From Fibrella forsythiae (GTDB lineage: Bacteria; Bacteroidota; Bacteroidia; Cytophagales; Spirosomataceae), in the NCBI RefSeq assembly GCF_017353175.1, contig NZ_JAFMYW010000017.1, positions 1 to 43,848 on the forward strand: a stretch of 43,848 nt of DNA, given 5' to 3'. Under the pieces are notes generated by a model that saw only the letters and a program-made list of their open reading frames with translations, searched no databases and had not been told where the DNA came from. Shown piece after piece: positions 33,794-40,811 of this stretch (position 1 is the stretch's first letter; the number at the start of each line of letters is the position of its first letter). Both the position numbers and the translations under genes were made by a program.

Positions 33794-34030
33794 TTAAATC
33801 AATGCTTCTATAAGCAGCGGGTCTAACTCCCCGATCATCCGGGTTAGTGCCTGGTTCAACTGCTGCTCACTGGCCATGACTACATAACTGTACTTTGATC
33901 GAAACGTCGGATTGTCCAGCGTCAGCACCACGTTTTGCAGGATCTCTAACTGTTGCTGTATGGTTTGAGCGGTATGCTCAAGGGGAGTTGCACCGCCCGG
34001 AGATTGGGCGTAATTTTGCACCGTGTTCAT
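33794..34030 (-). CDS. Small protein of unknown function
   Basis: A 78-residue soluble protein, Gln- and Leu-rich, mostly predicted helical (TIQQQLEILQNVVLTL; SEQQLNQALTRMIGEL). No family is recognised. It lies downstream of an XRE gene on the same strand with a 133-base gap, and converges with the HEPN gene. Its backbone-like composition separates it from the AT-rich island. Confidence 0.5.
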   Translation of the reverse strand: MNTVQNYAQSPGGATPLEHTAQTIQQQLEILQNVVLTLDNPTFRSKYSYVVMASEQQLNQALTRMIGELDPLLIEALI

Positions 34031-34163
34031 TTGAACTTATGGTTTAAGTGAATTACCTGCCCCTTCGCTAGTTCCGCCAAGAATGAAAGCGTTGGGGCTT
34101 TTTTGTCGTATCAAATATAGGAAAACTTCTGATATATGGCAAGTTTGCAGCCAAAAAAAGAGG

Positions 34164-34376
34164 CTATTGTAGGAAGTCTTTGACCGAAACTTTTAAAGCT
34201 ATGGCAATTTTCTGCAACGTTTCAATGGTCAAGTTTTGCTTACCGCTTTCGTACCCGTTTACAGTGGGCTCCCCTACCGCTAATAGAGTAGCAAGCTCTT
34301 TTTGAGTTAACCCCTTTGCTTTCCGCGTTTCCCGTATTCGGTACGCTACCTGTTGCTTGATGTCTTGTTCTGTCAT
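34164..34376 (-). CDS. XRE-family helix-turn-helix regulator
   Basis: A 70-residue protein consisting of one HTH_3 domain: YRIRETRKAKGLTQKELATL, then GEPTVNGYESGKQNLTIETL. It has the normal helix order and length for a minimal XRE/Cro regulator. No adjacent toxin or partner is obvious. It is probably a DNA-binding repressor of nearby genes. Confidence 0.88.
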   Translation of the reverse strand: MTEQDIKQQVAYRIRETRKAKGLTQKELATLLAVGEPTVNGYESGKQNLTIETLQKIAIALKVSVKDFLQ

Positions 34377-34583
34377 TTGACTATTGGTAAGTGTTTGTAA
34401 ATGAGCTATTCATACGCTATTCGGCAATTACTGTGTATCCTATTCGTACAAGCTAGTCTGTACTAGATCGATGATAGGCATCTTACTGAAGGCTAGATAG
34501 AGACAAACTTAGCAAGATTGCGAAGCAAAGAATAGAGGAGTGGTCTTACCAGTGTATTCCGAAAGCGCTGGTCAGGATGTGGA

Positions 34584-34928
34584 TCAACTCTTATTTCTAT
34601 CAATCTCCTTTTGCTGATAAGATATCAATTGCTCTTGTAAATCAATCAGTTGACGGTTGTACTTAATCAGTTCTTCCTCTTGTACTAACTTATATCCTTT
34701 CGGTATACCCTCTCCCTCAGGCGTACCATCCACTAAATAGCCTACTGTAGTATTTAGCAATGTGGCAAGCTGCTGTAGCTCGCTCATTGATGGTTCAGCC
34801 TTTCCAGTTTCCCAACTAGAAATGGTCATCCTGTGCTTCTTGCCCAGCATCTCAGCTAAATACCCCTGAGTGTACCCTTTGTTTTTACGTCTCAGCTCAA
34901 GACGCTTACCAAAGCTCAATTCTGACAT
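34584..34928 (-). CDS. XRE-family regulator with C-terminal coiled coil
   Basis: A 114-residue regulator. Residues 6-67 form a Cro/C1-type helix-turn-helix (LRRKNKGYTQGYLAEMLGKK, SSWETGKAEPSMSELQQLAT). Residues 80-114 (EEELIKYNRQLIDLQEQLIS) form a probable coiled coil for dimerisation. The gene is divergent from a small gene at 35051 across a 122-base region with repeated TACAATGTAA motifs, which are good candidates for its operators. Confidence 0.88.
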   Translation of the reverse strand: MSELSFGKRLELRRKNKGYTQGYLAEMLGKKHRMTISSWETGKAEPSMSELQQLATLLNTTVGYLVDGTPEGEGIPKGYKLVQEEELIKYNRQLIDLQEQLISYQQKEIDRNKS

Positions 34929-34989
34929 AATAAAAAATATGTAAGCATTATGATAGCTTTGTAATTATTTAAATTACCTTTGTCATCAT

Positions 34990-35025
34990 AAAAATTACAA
35001 TGTAAGTCCTACAATGTAAAAGTAG
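34990..35025. promoter_or_regulatory. Candidate XRE operator repeats
   Basis: Within the divergent intergenic region, TTACAATGTAA and CTACAATGTAA are direct copies 15 bases apart. Each contains the palindrome TTACA-x-TGTAA or a close variant. They sit where a regulator encoded at 34584-34928 could repress both promoters. Confidence 0.5.
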
Positions 35026-35050
35026 CGTCCAGCGTATTGCTGGGCAAACT

Positions 35051-35332
35051 ATGAGAATGGCAACTATGCAAACGGCAAATGAGGCTGTCTTAACAGTCGC
35101 TCACTGGCGTGAACGGCTTAAAGGTCTCCTTCCAAAGAAGGTACCCATCAAAGACGTGTGTGAATTACTAGCCCAGAAGGATGCCTACTTCCAAGGAGTG
35201 GAGGGCTATGTCAGACTGGCCAACATAGTCCACAAAAGAGGGGGACTGCTGGCCACCTCAAGAACAGTCGAATTGCTAGAACAATTGAAAGGCGAGGGAG
35301 TGCTACCGTCTTCCTCCGATAACGATCAGTAA
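35051..35332 (+). CDS. Small protein of unknown function, divergent from an XRE gene
   Basis: A 93-residue soluble protein. The central part (PIKDVCELLAQKDAYFQGVE) is helical and could be a small nucleic-acid-binding fold, but no family is recognised. Met6 (35066) is an alternative start. It is likely to be controlled by the divergent XRE regulator through the shared operator region. A hairpin at 35362-35394 separates it from the next cluster. Confidence 0.55.
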   Translation: MRMATMQTANEAVLTVAHWRERLKGLLPKKVPIKDVCELLAQKDAYFQGVEGYVRLANIVHKRGGLLATSRTVELLEQLKGEGVLPSSSDNDQ

Positions 35333-35361
35333 CGAGTACGCTTATCAGTTTTCACAAAAAA

Positions 35362-35394
35362 GCCCCGAACCTGTCTCGAACACAGGGTCAGGGC
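35362..35394. terminator. Hairpin between small genes
   Basis: GCCCCGAACCTGT pairs with ACAGGGTCAGGGC at 11 of 13 positions. The A run to its left would give a U tract only for minus-strand transcripts. On the plus strand it could act as a weak terminator or attenuator before the small-gene cluster. Confidence 0.4.
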
Positions 35395-35416
35395 CAAACT
35401 AAAACGTGTATCTGAC

Positions 35417-35647
35417 ATGACACGCACAAATGTACCACGGCTCGGCCAAAGCGCCAGCCCCGCCCCAGCCAGTGGCCTCAGTGGCCCCAGCGGGCCCAGC
35501 CTCCGCCTCAAGCAGATCCAGGACTACCAGATCCTGGCCCGGGTGCGCCTCAAGGAACGCCTCTCGGGCTCCCCCACCAGCGCTACGCTGTATGACCTGC
35601 TGATGCGGGATCAGCTCACCTCCATCAAGCGCCAACGCCATGCCTAG
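35417..35647 (+). CDS. Small basic protein, start of the small-gene cluster
   Basis: A 76-residue, Arg/Ser/Pro-rich basic protein with a helical second half (LRLKQIQDYQILARVRLKER). The family is unknown. It overlaps the next gene by 8 bases, which is the main reason to accept it over the opposite-strand open frame covering the same DNA. A nucleic-acid-binding role is possible but unsupported. Confidence 0.5.
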   Translation: MTRTNVPRLGQSASPAPASGLSGPSGPSLRLKQIQDYQILARVRLKERLSGSPTSATLYDLLMRDQLTSIKRQRHA

Positions 35648-35948
35648 CCCCCAGATACGGCCCAGCGCCGCCAACCGGCCCCAGGCCCCGCGCGATGTGG
35701 ACACCCGGCTGATTTTGCACCGACTGCGCGATCTCTACGCCCAGCGCCAGCTCTGGCAGAAGGGCCAGCCGATGGCCTTGTATCTGACCCCCTTCAGCTC
35801 GTTTGGCCCCGGTCTGTCGCCCGTTGAGCACTGGATCGGAAGCAGCGAGGAGGACGATGCCCATCTGCTCTCAGTGCCCTTAAACGCCCTGATCGATCAC
35901 TACGAGCAGGTGCTGTGGCTGGCCAAGATCCCCCTGCCCACGATATGA
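35640..35948 (+). CDS. Small protein of unknown function
   Basis: A 102-residue soluble protein with a basic N-terminus, then LILHRLRDLYAQRQLWQKGQ and an acidic/hydrophobic C-terminal half (LNALIDHYEQVLWLAKIPLP). No family is recognised. It is coupled at both ends: 8-base overlap with the upstream gene and a 4-base ATGA overlap with a 35-codon gene downstream. Such packing is typical of phage- or conjugation-derived cassettes. Confidence 0.6.
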   Translation: MPSPQIRPSAANRPQAPRDVDTRLILHRLRDLYAQRQLWQKGQPMALYLTPFSSFGPGLSPVEHWIGSSEEDDAHLLSVPLNALIDHYEQVLWLAKIPLPTI

Positions 35949-36052
35949 ACGAGATCGCCCTGACTGTCATCGGGCTGCTGGTCGCCTCGCTGGTCATACC
36001 CCGCATCAGAAAGGCGTTTACCAACCCTCTGGACAAGCACTTTCATGACTAG
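35945..36052 (+). CDS. 35-residue single-pass membrane peptide
   Basis: A 35-codon frame reads MNEIALTVIGLLVASLVIPR, then a basic and polar tail ending DKHFHD. The first 18 residues form one membrane helix, and positive charges after it favour a cytoplasmic C-terminus. It starts in an ATGA overlap with the upstream gene, and its end overlaps the next start by 8 bases (36045-36052). Coupling on both sides strongly supports a real gene despite its size. A holin-like or membrane-regulatory role is speculative. Confidence 0.65.
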   Translation: MNEIALTVIGLLVASLVIPRIRKAFTNPLDKHFHD

Positions 36053-36377
36053 CCCGATCTGCCCTTACGTGGAGGCGGTGGACCCCAACCTCCAAGCCGT
36101 GGCCAGTGAATCATTGCACTGGCTGCATACCGATGAGCATACCTGCGAGCTGCACAGGCAAACCCAGGAGCCCCAGCTGGACGGCTTTGGTAAGCCGGTC
36201 ACCCGGCTACTGGGCCTGATCAAGTACGACCCTGACACGGAGCTCTACCTGGGCTACGTCCACGCCTGGACGGAGCCGGGCAAGCAACCGCCCCTACTGC
36301 CCGTGCTGGCCCGCTATCACAAGCTGCTGGTGCAAAACAAGCTCATCGAATTCCTTCACTCAACCAGTCGCCTCTAG
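36045..36377 (+). CDS. Small protein of unknown function
   Basis: A 110-residue acidic, His- and Glu-containing soluble protein (LHWLHTDEHTCELHRQTQEP; LARYHKLLVQNKLIEFLHS). The family is unknown. It starts within the preceding 35-codon gene and ends 3 bases before the next gene, so it is a central member of the same transcription unit. Confidence 0.6.
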   Translation: MTSPICPYVEAVDPNLQAVASESLHWLHTDEHTCELHRQTQEPQLDGFGKPVTRLLGLIKYDPDTELYLGYVHAWTEPGKQPPLLPVLARYHKLLVQNKLIEFLHSTSRL

Positions 36378-36380
36378 CTG

Positions 36381-36809
36381 ATGGCTACCTTCCACTCCCT
36401 GCTGAAGAGCTTCATCAAAGAGCACATCGCTGCTCCTGGCCCCGTGGTCTCCCCCATCCCGCCCACGGTGATCGAGAACACCCAGCGCTGGCAGACCCAC
36501 TTTGTCTGCCCCCAGGCCCTGGCTACCGTCAGGCGCTTAATCGATCAGGACATGCTCCGCTGGCTGGACCGCCAGCCTACGTATGTACCTCCTAAGTTGC
36601 TACTAGTCGTGGAGCGCCTGGTGCCTCAAGAGTACGGCATGGTGGTCTTGACCCACGAGGCCTGGGTGACGATCTCCCACGCCCTGGTGACCTACGAGAT
36701 TGTCCAGGAGCAGCTGGGAAGCGTGCCCATCCTGGAAGGCACAGAACCCGCCCTGGTGCTGCGCCACCTGGCCTGCATCAGGAACGTACCCCGCGAGCTG
36801 ATTGCCTGA
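36381..36809 (+). CDS. Small protein of unknown function, last of the first cluster
   Basis: A 142-residue soluble protein without signal peptide or clear motif. It is mostly helical, with segments such as ALATVRRLIDQDMLRWLDRQ and HEAWVTISHALVTYEIVQEQ. It follows the previous gene by 3 bases and is followed by a 461-base gap with a terminator at 37065, so it closes this transcription unit. Confidence 0.6.
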   Translation: MATFHSLLKSFIKEHIAAPGPVVSPIPPTVIENTQRWQTHFVCPQALATVRRLIDQDMLRWLDRQPTYVPPKLLLVVERLVPQEYGMVVLTHEAWVTISHALVTYEIVQEQLGSVPILEGTEPALVLRHLACIRNVPRELIA

Positions 36810-37064
36810 GTACGCCCAGCGCTTTTCACAAGATTCAGTTCTGACCTGTTTCACCCAATCCATCGCCCCGATCATTGCCCCCCTGACCTCCTAAGCCCTT
36901 TTCAAACCTGACCATATGACTACCGCCTGCTCTCGCCCCCCGCCGTCCCGCTAAGGACCATACCGCTCCCCAAATCCTAATGCTGATTGCAAGCAGCCGC
37001 TGGATTTACACCCGCTATACCGCTAAAAATCACCCCTTTAGCGCTTGACCAATCCCCCTATGCC

Positions 37065-37087
37065 CCGGTCGCAGAACCGGTTTTTTT
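37065..37087 (+). terminator. Intrinsic terminator
   Basis: CCGGT, a 6-base loop, ACCGG, then seven T residues. It terminates the 35417-36809 cluster. Confidence 0.65.
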
Positions 37088-37180
37088 CAGCCCCCAAACC
37101 GCAGTTATTCGGTTAGGAGTCCTGTTGTCCTGACACGAATGTGACAGAAGTTATTCTATTGATTACTCCCCGTTACTCCC

Positions 37181-37198
37181 TGGTTAACCTGTTAACCA
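37181..37198. promoter_or_regulatory. Operator-like palindrome before the 37271 gene
   Basis: TGGTTAACCTGTTAACCA is a perfect 8-base inverted repeat with a CT spacer, 73 bases upstream of the start at 37271. It is a candidate repressor site in the promoter of the second small-gene cluster. Confidence 0.45.
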
Positions 37199-37270
37199 CC
37201 CAAAAAAACGCCAAAAAAAAATTTCCAATCCCGGCCTCATCCGGCCAAATCAACGCAACACAAACGCCTT

Positions 37271-37987
37271 ATGACCGCTTCAAACGCCTCCAATCGCCCC
37301 CAGCCCCGCGCTTTCTCCCCCGTCAAATTCAAATCCGACCCCCAGGCCAGCTCCTTTCGCTGGGAGATCGACATGACCCAGGACGGCCACAACCGGGTCT
37401 CCCTGATCGAGGGCTACAGCAAAGGCCAGGGCTTTGAGCTGACCAACAAAGCCGAGCTGCTAATCAGAAAGATCACCAACCCGCTGGCCCCGTATCTTCA
37501 GAAGAGTGATGAGATCCGCGTCTACGAGAATCTCAAAGAGCTGCCCACCGGCAAGCTCATGCAGGTGCCCAAATCCGATCAGGTGTGCATTCTGATTCTC
37601 TACCGGACGGGTTACAAGGCCCTGAGCTGGGTGCGCCACACCGACCCCCTGCTGGATCACCTCAATAGTCTTTACACAATGCTTAACGCCACGGGCCGCC
37701 TGCCCCAGGAGCGCTCCACCAACGCCAGAAAGAAGGTGTGGTTTCCCGAGCTGGACCATAGCAAATACACCTTCGCCAATCAGGAGGAGCTCAAGGTGTT
37801 CTGCCGCTCGATGGTAGAAAAGCATGGCTCTGCCTGCATGGCCAAGTGGTGGAATGCCCACCTGGGCATGCAGCCCGAGCTGACCACGCCCGGCCCGGCC
37901 CTGTTGCAGACGCCCCCCACGGGAGGCGAACACCAGGCTACCCAGCAAGCTACCCAGGGCCTGTATGATAAGTTCAATCAGCGCTAA
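37271..37987 (+). CDS. Plasmid protein of unknown function (238 residues)
   Basis: A soluble protein with no signal or membrane segment. The N-terminal part (residues 20-100) looks like a mixed alpha/beta fold (FRWEIDMTQDGHNRVSLIEG); the C-terminal 35 residues are Pro/Thr/Gln-rich and probably disordered. No family is recognised. Clean coding character with high GC in the third codon position supports a real gene. It opens a second cluster: the next, frameshifted gene starts 7 bases later, then a LytTR protein. A regulatory or DNA-handling role is possible but not shown. Confidence 0.65.
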   Translation: MTASNASNRPQPRAFSPVKFKSDPQASSFRWEIDMTQDGHNRVSLIEGYSKGQGFELTNKAELLIRKITNPLAPYLQKSDEIRVYENLKELPTGKLMQVPKSDQVCILILYRTGYKALSWVRHTDPLLDHLNSLYTMLNATGRLPQERSTNARKKVWFPELDHSKYTFANQEELKVFCRSMVEKHGSACMAKWWNAHLGMQPELTTPGPALLQTPPTGGEHQATQQATQGLYDKFNQR

Positions 37988-37993
37988 GCCCCT

Positions 37994-38229
37994 ATGAGCC
38001 TAGCTGAGGAGATCAAAGGCCTGCCCTGGCCACGCTGCTGGACTGCCGGGGGCACTACGAGCGGGCCATCCGCCTGGAGCGCTCTTCCCTGGGGCGGGCT
38101 ATTTGTCATCACACGCTACAGCTGATCAACCGGGAGCTCACCCGGCGCATGTCACCCTTGCCACTGCCACCTACGGCTGAGCGTCTATCACTACCTAATC
38201 CGTCTGTCCTATCGCTCCCCCTTCCATGA
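37994..38229 (+). pseudogene. Small gene with one frameshift
   Basis: The frame from ATG 37994 begins MSLAEEIKGL and then loses sense. One frame over, the sequence continues ALATLLDCRGHYERAIRLER and SSLGRAICHHTLQLINREL to a TGA at 38227-38229. That stop overlaps the next start as ATGA, as expected of the true reading frame. A single indel near 38020-38026 (GCCTGCCCTGG) explains the break. No start codon serves the second frame alone. Confidence 0.65.
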
Positions 38230-38576
38230 CCCCTGCCAGGCGCTTGCCTACGCCCCTGCCCAGTCTGCATTTTCGCGGGCTGGGCAGACCCGTGCCGATG
38301 GGGCAGATCCTGCGCTTTGAGGCGGCGGATAACTATACCCGCATCTGGGTGCAGGGTCAGGTCCGCCCCCTGCTGTATGGCTACACGCTGGGGGTGATGT
38401 GTGCCCGCTTTCCTTTTATGGCCCGGGTCAGCAGGTCTTTGGCCATCAATCCCCAGCAGGTGCAAACCACGACTAATCCCCAGCTGATCCTGTGCAATCA
38501 GCGCCCGCTCTGGCTCTCCAGGGCCTACGCAAAGCGCTTACCGGGCGAATTGGAGCGGGCACGGCAAGCGTCTTAA
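38226..38576 (+). CDS. Stand-alone LytTR DNA-binding protein
   Basis: A 116-residue protein that is essentially one LytTR domain. The elements VPMGQILRFEAADNYTRIWV, FMARVSRSLAINPQQVQ and LILCNQRPLWLSRAYAKRLP match the beta-strand core, the FxRVHRSxxVN block and the final strand-helix of the family. No receiver domain is fused, so it is not a classical response regulator. It would bind direct repeats in promoters. It overlaps the preceding frameshifted gene by 4 bases. Its likely role is plasmid-level regulation of the small-gene clusters. Confidence 0.82.
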   Translation: MTPARRLPTPLPSLHFRGLGRPVPMGQILRFEAADNYTRIWVQGQVRPLLYGYTLGVMCARFPFMARVSRSLAINPQQVQTTTNPQLILCNQRPLWLSRAYAKRLPGELERARQAS

Positions 38577-38723
38577 GGACAGTATGTTACGTTTCTGAGT
38601 AGTTGGGACAGGTGCTGTTCCCTCAAGTTATTGTGATGTAACGAAAGCGGTGATTTAGCTTCGTAGCGTGACCGTTGGCTCCGATTGCCAGCTGCCCGTC
38701 TACCAGCTAACTCGCCTCTTTTT

Positions 38724-38999
38724 ATGCCTTCAGTATCCCCAACCCCCGCTTTCACCCAGGCCCTCTCGGCGCTCTGCCGCCAGCATGGGTATGATGAGTT
38801 TGTTGCCGCCAGCTTTGAGCCCGCTACGGGTCAACTGGTTATTGCCGCTGGACCAAGTGTCCCTCAATTAACCCCCGCCATGCAGGCCATCTTGGAGGGC
38901 TGCCAATCGATCCGGGCTACCTATCAGGATCGCCACCGCGCCATTGAGGACGAGGAAGACGACGAGGAGTATCCCGACGAGCCCTACGAGCTGGACTAA
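38724..38999 (+). CDS. Small acidic protein
   Basis: A 91-residue protein from the ATG at 38724; an in-frame ATG at 38685 would add 13 residues of low quality. The N-terminal 60 residues are ordinary globular sequence. The C-terminal 25 (EDEEDDEEYPDEPYELD) are almost entirely acidic, as in DNA-mimic or chaperone-binding tails. No family is recognised. It lies 147 bases after the LytTR gene on the same strand. Confidence 0.55.
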   Translation: MPSVSPTPAFTQALSALCRQHGYDEFVAASFEPATGQLVIAAGPSVPQLTPAMQAILEGCQSIRATYQDRHRAIEDEEDDEEYPDEPYELD

Positions 39000-39116
39000 G
39001 CCGGTTGCTCCGGGCGTTGCCAGGCAGGTCAGAACTATCACAGCGTGAGAGTGGTGACCTGTCAGCCCCCGGGGGAGATCCTAGCTTTATGTCCTCTTGA
39101 ATCAGCCTTGCTTTCC

Positions 39117-39635
39117 ATGTCCTCCTCTGCTTCCTGCCGTAGTCTGTCGCTTCCCGTTACGCCCCTGGTCAAACGCATCATCCTGGCCTCTACCAAAGGC
39201 GAGGCCCTGTTTGTGAGCCGCGAGCAGCGCAAGCCCTTCAATCCCTATTCGGCGTATCTCTTCGCGCTGCTTCAGCGCGAGCGCCGGGCCGCTGATGGGC
39301 AGGCCATGGCCGATGAGCATCTGACCGAAAGCCTGGAGATCCAGATCCCCGAGTGGCAGATGCGCGCGGGATGTATTGAGAGTATTACCCCGGCCAGGGC
39401 GGTGGCCTTCAACACCTTTGTGACCAATTCGTTTCGCCAGCGTTTGCGCGAGGAGATCGAGCTGCGGCTGGAGACCACCCGGTTTCTCAAAGAGGCCGCC
39501 GAGCGGGCGCTGGCCCGCTGGGGCATCGACGAGGATACCTATCCGCTGAGCGCGGCCATTCGCCACTATACCCGTCACCGGAGCGAGAGCACCGAGACGA
39601 CGGCTACCCCTACTGATTCACTGACTGTTGCCTAG
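39117..39635 (+). CDS. Plasmid protein of unknown function
   Basis: A 172-residue protein from the ATG at 39117; a GTG at 39045 would extend it by 24 residues but gives unlikely sequence. The core is helical and charged (REQRKPFNPYSAYLFALLQR; NSFRQRLREEIELRLETTRF) with no signal or membrane segment. The C-terminal 20 residues are Thr/Ser-rich. The family is unknown. A terminator-like hairpin follows near 39670. Confidence 0.6.
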   Translation: MSSSASCRSLSLPVTPLVKRIILASTKGEALFVSREQRKPFNPYSAYLFALLQRERRAADGQAMADEHLTESLEIQIPEWQMRAGCIESITPARAVAFNTFVTNSFRQRLREEIELRLETTRFLKEAAERALARWGIDEDTYPLSAAIRHYTRHRSESTETTATPTDSLTVA

Positions 39636-39667
39636 TTTTATTTGCGTTTGTTGCGTGTCGTTTGGAG

Positions 39668-39702
39668 AGAGTCATCCCATTGGGGTGGCCCTCTTTTTTT
39701 AA
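39668..39702 (+). terminator. Probable terminator
   Basis: GAGTCATCCC and GGGTGGCCCTC can pair imperfectly across a short loop and are followed by a run of seven T. It ends the small-gene cluster. Confidence 0.5.
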
Positions 39703-39828
39703 ATGGTCCCAGGTCGTCTCACTGTTGATGACCTGAGAGACGGGTCCCCTTCCCAGTGGCGACAGCTTACTTGAGGGAAGACTGGCCCGGTTTTGGGTCA
39801 ACTACGTACTCCTCACCTGGCCTAGCCC

Positions 39829-40029
39829 CTAATCCCCCTCTTCCAACTGGAATAACTCATCCATGGCCTTGGTAAAAACGCGCGCTATTTTCAAGGCCAG
39901 CACAGTCGAGGGCACGTAACGCCCGGTTTCTATCGAATTGATGGTTTGACGGCTCACTCCAACCCGCTCCGCCAAATCCGCCTGGGATAGATTATGCTCG
40001 GCGCGGGCTACTTTGATCCTGTTCCTCAT
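39829..40029 (-). CDS. Small XRE regulator paired with a membrane protein
   Basis: A 66-residue helix-turn-helix protein (LSQADLAERVGVSRQTINSI, then ETGRYVPSTVLALKIARVF) of the compact type usually encoded next to a small membrane protein. It starts in a 4-base ATGA overlap with the upstream membrane-protein gene. It probably represses this two-gene operon through the long inverted repeat at 40504-40575. Confidence 0.88.
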   Translation of the reverse strand: MRNRIKVARAEHNLSQADLAERVGVSRQTINSIETGRYVPSTVLALKIARVFTKAMDELFQLEEGD

Positions 40030-40505
40030 AGCGATAAAAGCCCCCCCTGCGCATTGAGCTCATCCGCGCGCCGTAGCTTATGCAAGGCCCATAAATACCG
40101 ACCCACGAAGACTAGCAGGGGCGTGAACATGTTGTAGATCATGACCCGAAAAAAAGCGACATCGTAGAAGCAGAGGGTGGAAATCAGCAAACAGCCGTAG
40201 TTCACGTAGATGGCCCACTGCAAACTCTCCAGGCGTACCTGTTGAATCATTTCGTCTTCTACCTTTTCGCGGGCAAACCCAATCGTCAGCAGACCCAGGA
40301 TAGCGGCGACGCTAATGATCTCATCTAAATAGTCCAGGAAATAGGTTAGTGTCTGATGGCCTTCCAGCGAGCCTCCCAGCGAATCGGCCAGCGATTTGCC
40401 CACTGCATCAAAGTAAACCCAGACAATTCCCAGCAGCAGAGCTGGAACCAGTAATAGCCAGCCTACCAGCCGGAATGAATGTGGCAGTAACCAATCGCGC
40501 TTCAT
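40026..40505 (-). CDS. Four-helix membrane protein of an XRE operon
   Basis: A 159-residue integral membrane protein. Hydrophobic segments lie near residues 13-32 (LVGWLLLVPALLLGIVWVYF), 62-78, 95-112 and 118-138. An Arg/Lys-rich loop lies near 80-95 and a short basic tail follows the last segment. The pairing with a 66-residue XRE protein, overlapping by ATGA, is a widespread module whose membrane member has no known function. The start codon lies at the very edge of a 72-bp inverted repeat, so expression is probably tightly controlled. Confidence 0.75.
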   Translation of the reverse strand: MKRDWLLPHSFRLVGWLLLVPALLLGIVWVYFDAVGKSLADSLGGSLEGHQTLTYFLDYLDEIISVAAILGLLTIGFAREKVEDEMIQQVRLESLQWAIYVNYGCLLISTLCFYDVAFFRVMIYNMFTPLLVFVGRYLWALHKLRRADELNAQGGLLSL

Positions 40506-40575
40506 AATCTATCATGTTTGTTTGTCCAAATGTAAAGTTGATTTTACATTTGGACAAACAAACATGATAGATTAT
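40504..40575. promoter_or_regulatory. Long perfect inverted repeat at the membrane-protein promoter
   Basis: Two 33-base arms (left begins ATAATCTATCATGTTTGTTT) are perfectly inverted around a 6-base loop (GTTGAT). The left arm touches the start codon of the gene at 40026-40505. An mRNA starting inside would carry half the repeat; a transcript crossing it would fold into a strong hairpin. Candidates are an operator for the XRE protein or a transcription barrier. Confidence 0.75.
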
Positions 40576-40619
40576 TATTTTGGCCTTAAGGTAGCGTTTG
40601 TGGCCAGGTGGCGTGGCGT

Positions 40620-40655
40620 AGAGGGCCGCTCCAAGTAGAGCGGCCCTCTTTTTTT
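40620..40655 (+). terminator. Strong intrinsic terminator
   Basis: GAGGGCCGCTC, loop CAAGTA, GAGCGGCCCTC, followed by seven T residues. No plus-strand gene lies between the inverted repeat and this terminator, so it may end a short non-coding transcript. Confidence 0.8.
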
Positions 40656-40811
40656 GGTTGATTGACGGGCGAGTTAACCGGGTTAGTTATCTTTCGAGTA
40701 CTTGCCCGGCTGTCTGGCCCGTGAGGCTTTCTCTACCCAGTAGTAAGGCATAGGCTACAAGAGATGATAGGCTACAAAACCGGGCCAACCTGGTTATTCA
40801 CCTTTAAGCGT

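Larger units (their letters stand above)
36810..37270. other. Intergenic region with terminator and operator-like repeat
   Basis: No gene is visible. It contains a small inverted repeat (CGCTAAA at 37021, TTTAGCG at 37037), a terminator (37065-37087) and a palindrome (37181-37198), listed separately. The last 70 bases lead into the gene at 37271. Confidence 0.5.

Noticed and set aside
35399-35704. Minus-strand frame overlapping the start of the small-gene cluster
   Set aside because: Plus-strand frames here are chained by start/stop overlaps, and the minus frame has no upstream partner.
39102-39578. 158-codon minus-strand frame opposite the gene at 39117
   Set aside because: GC-rich shadow. 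The plus frame has more natural amino-acid use and is followed by a terminator.
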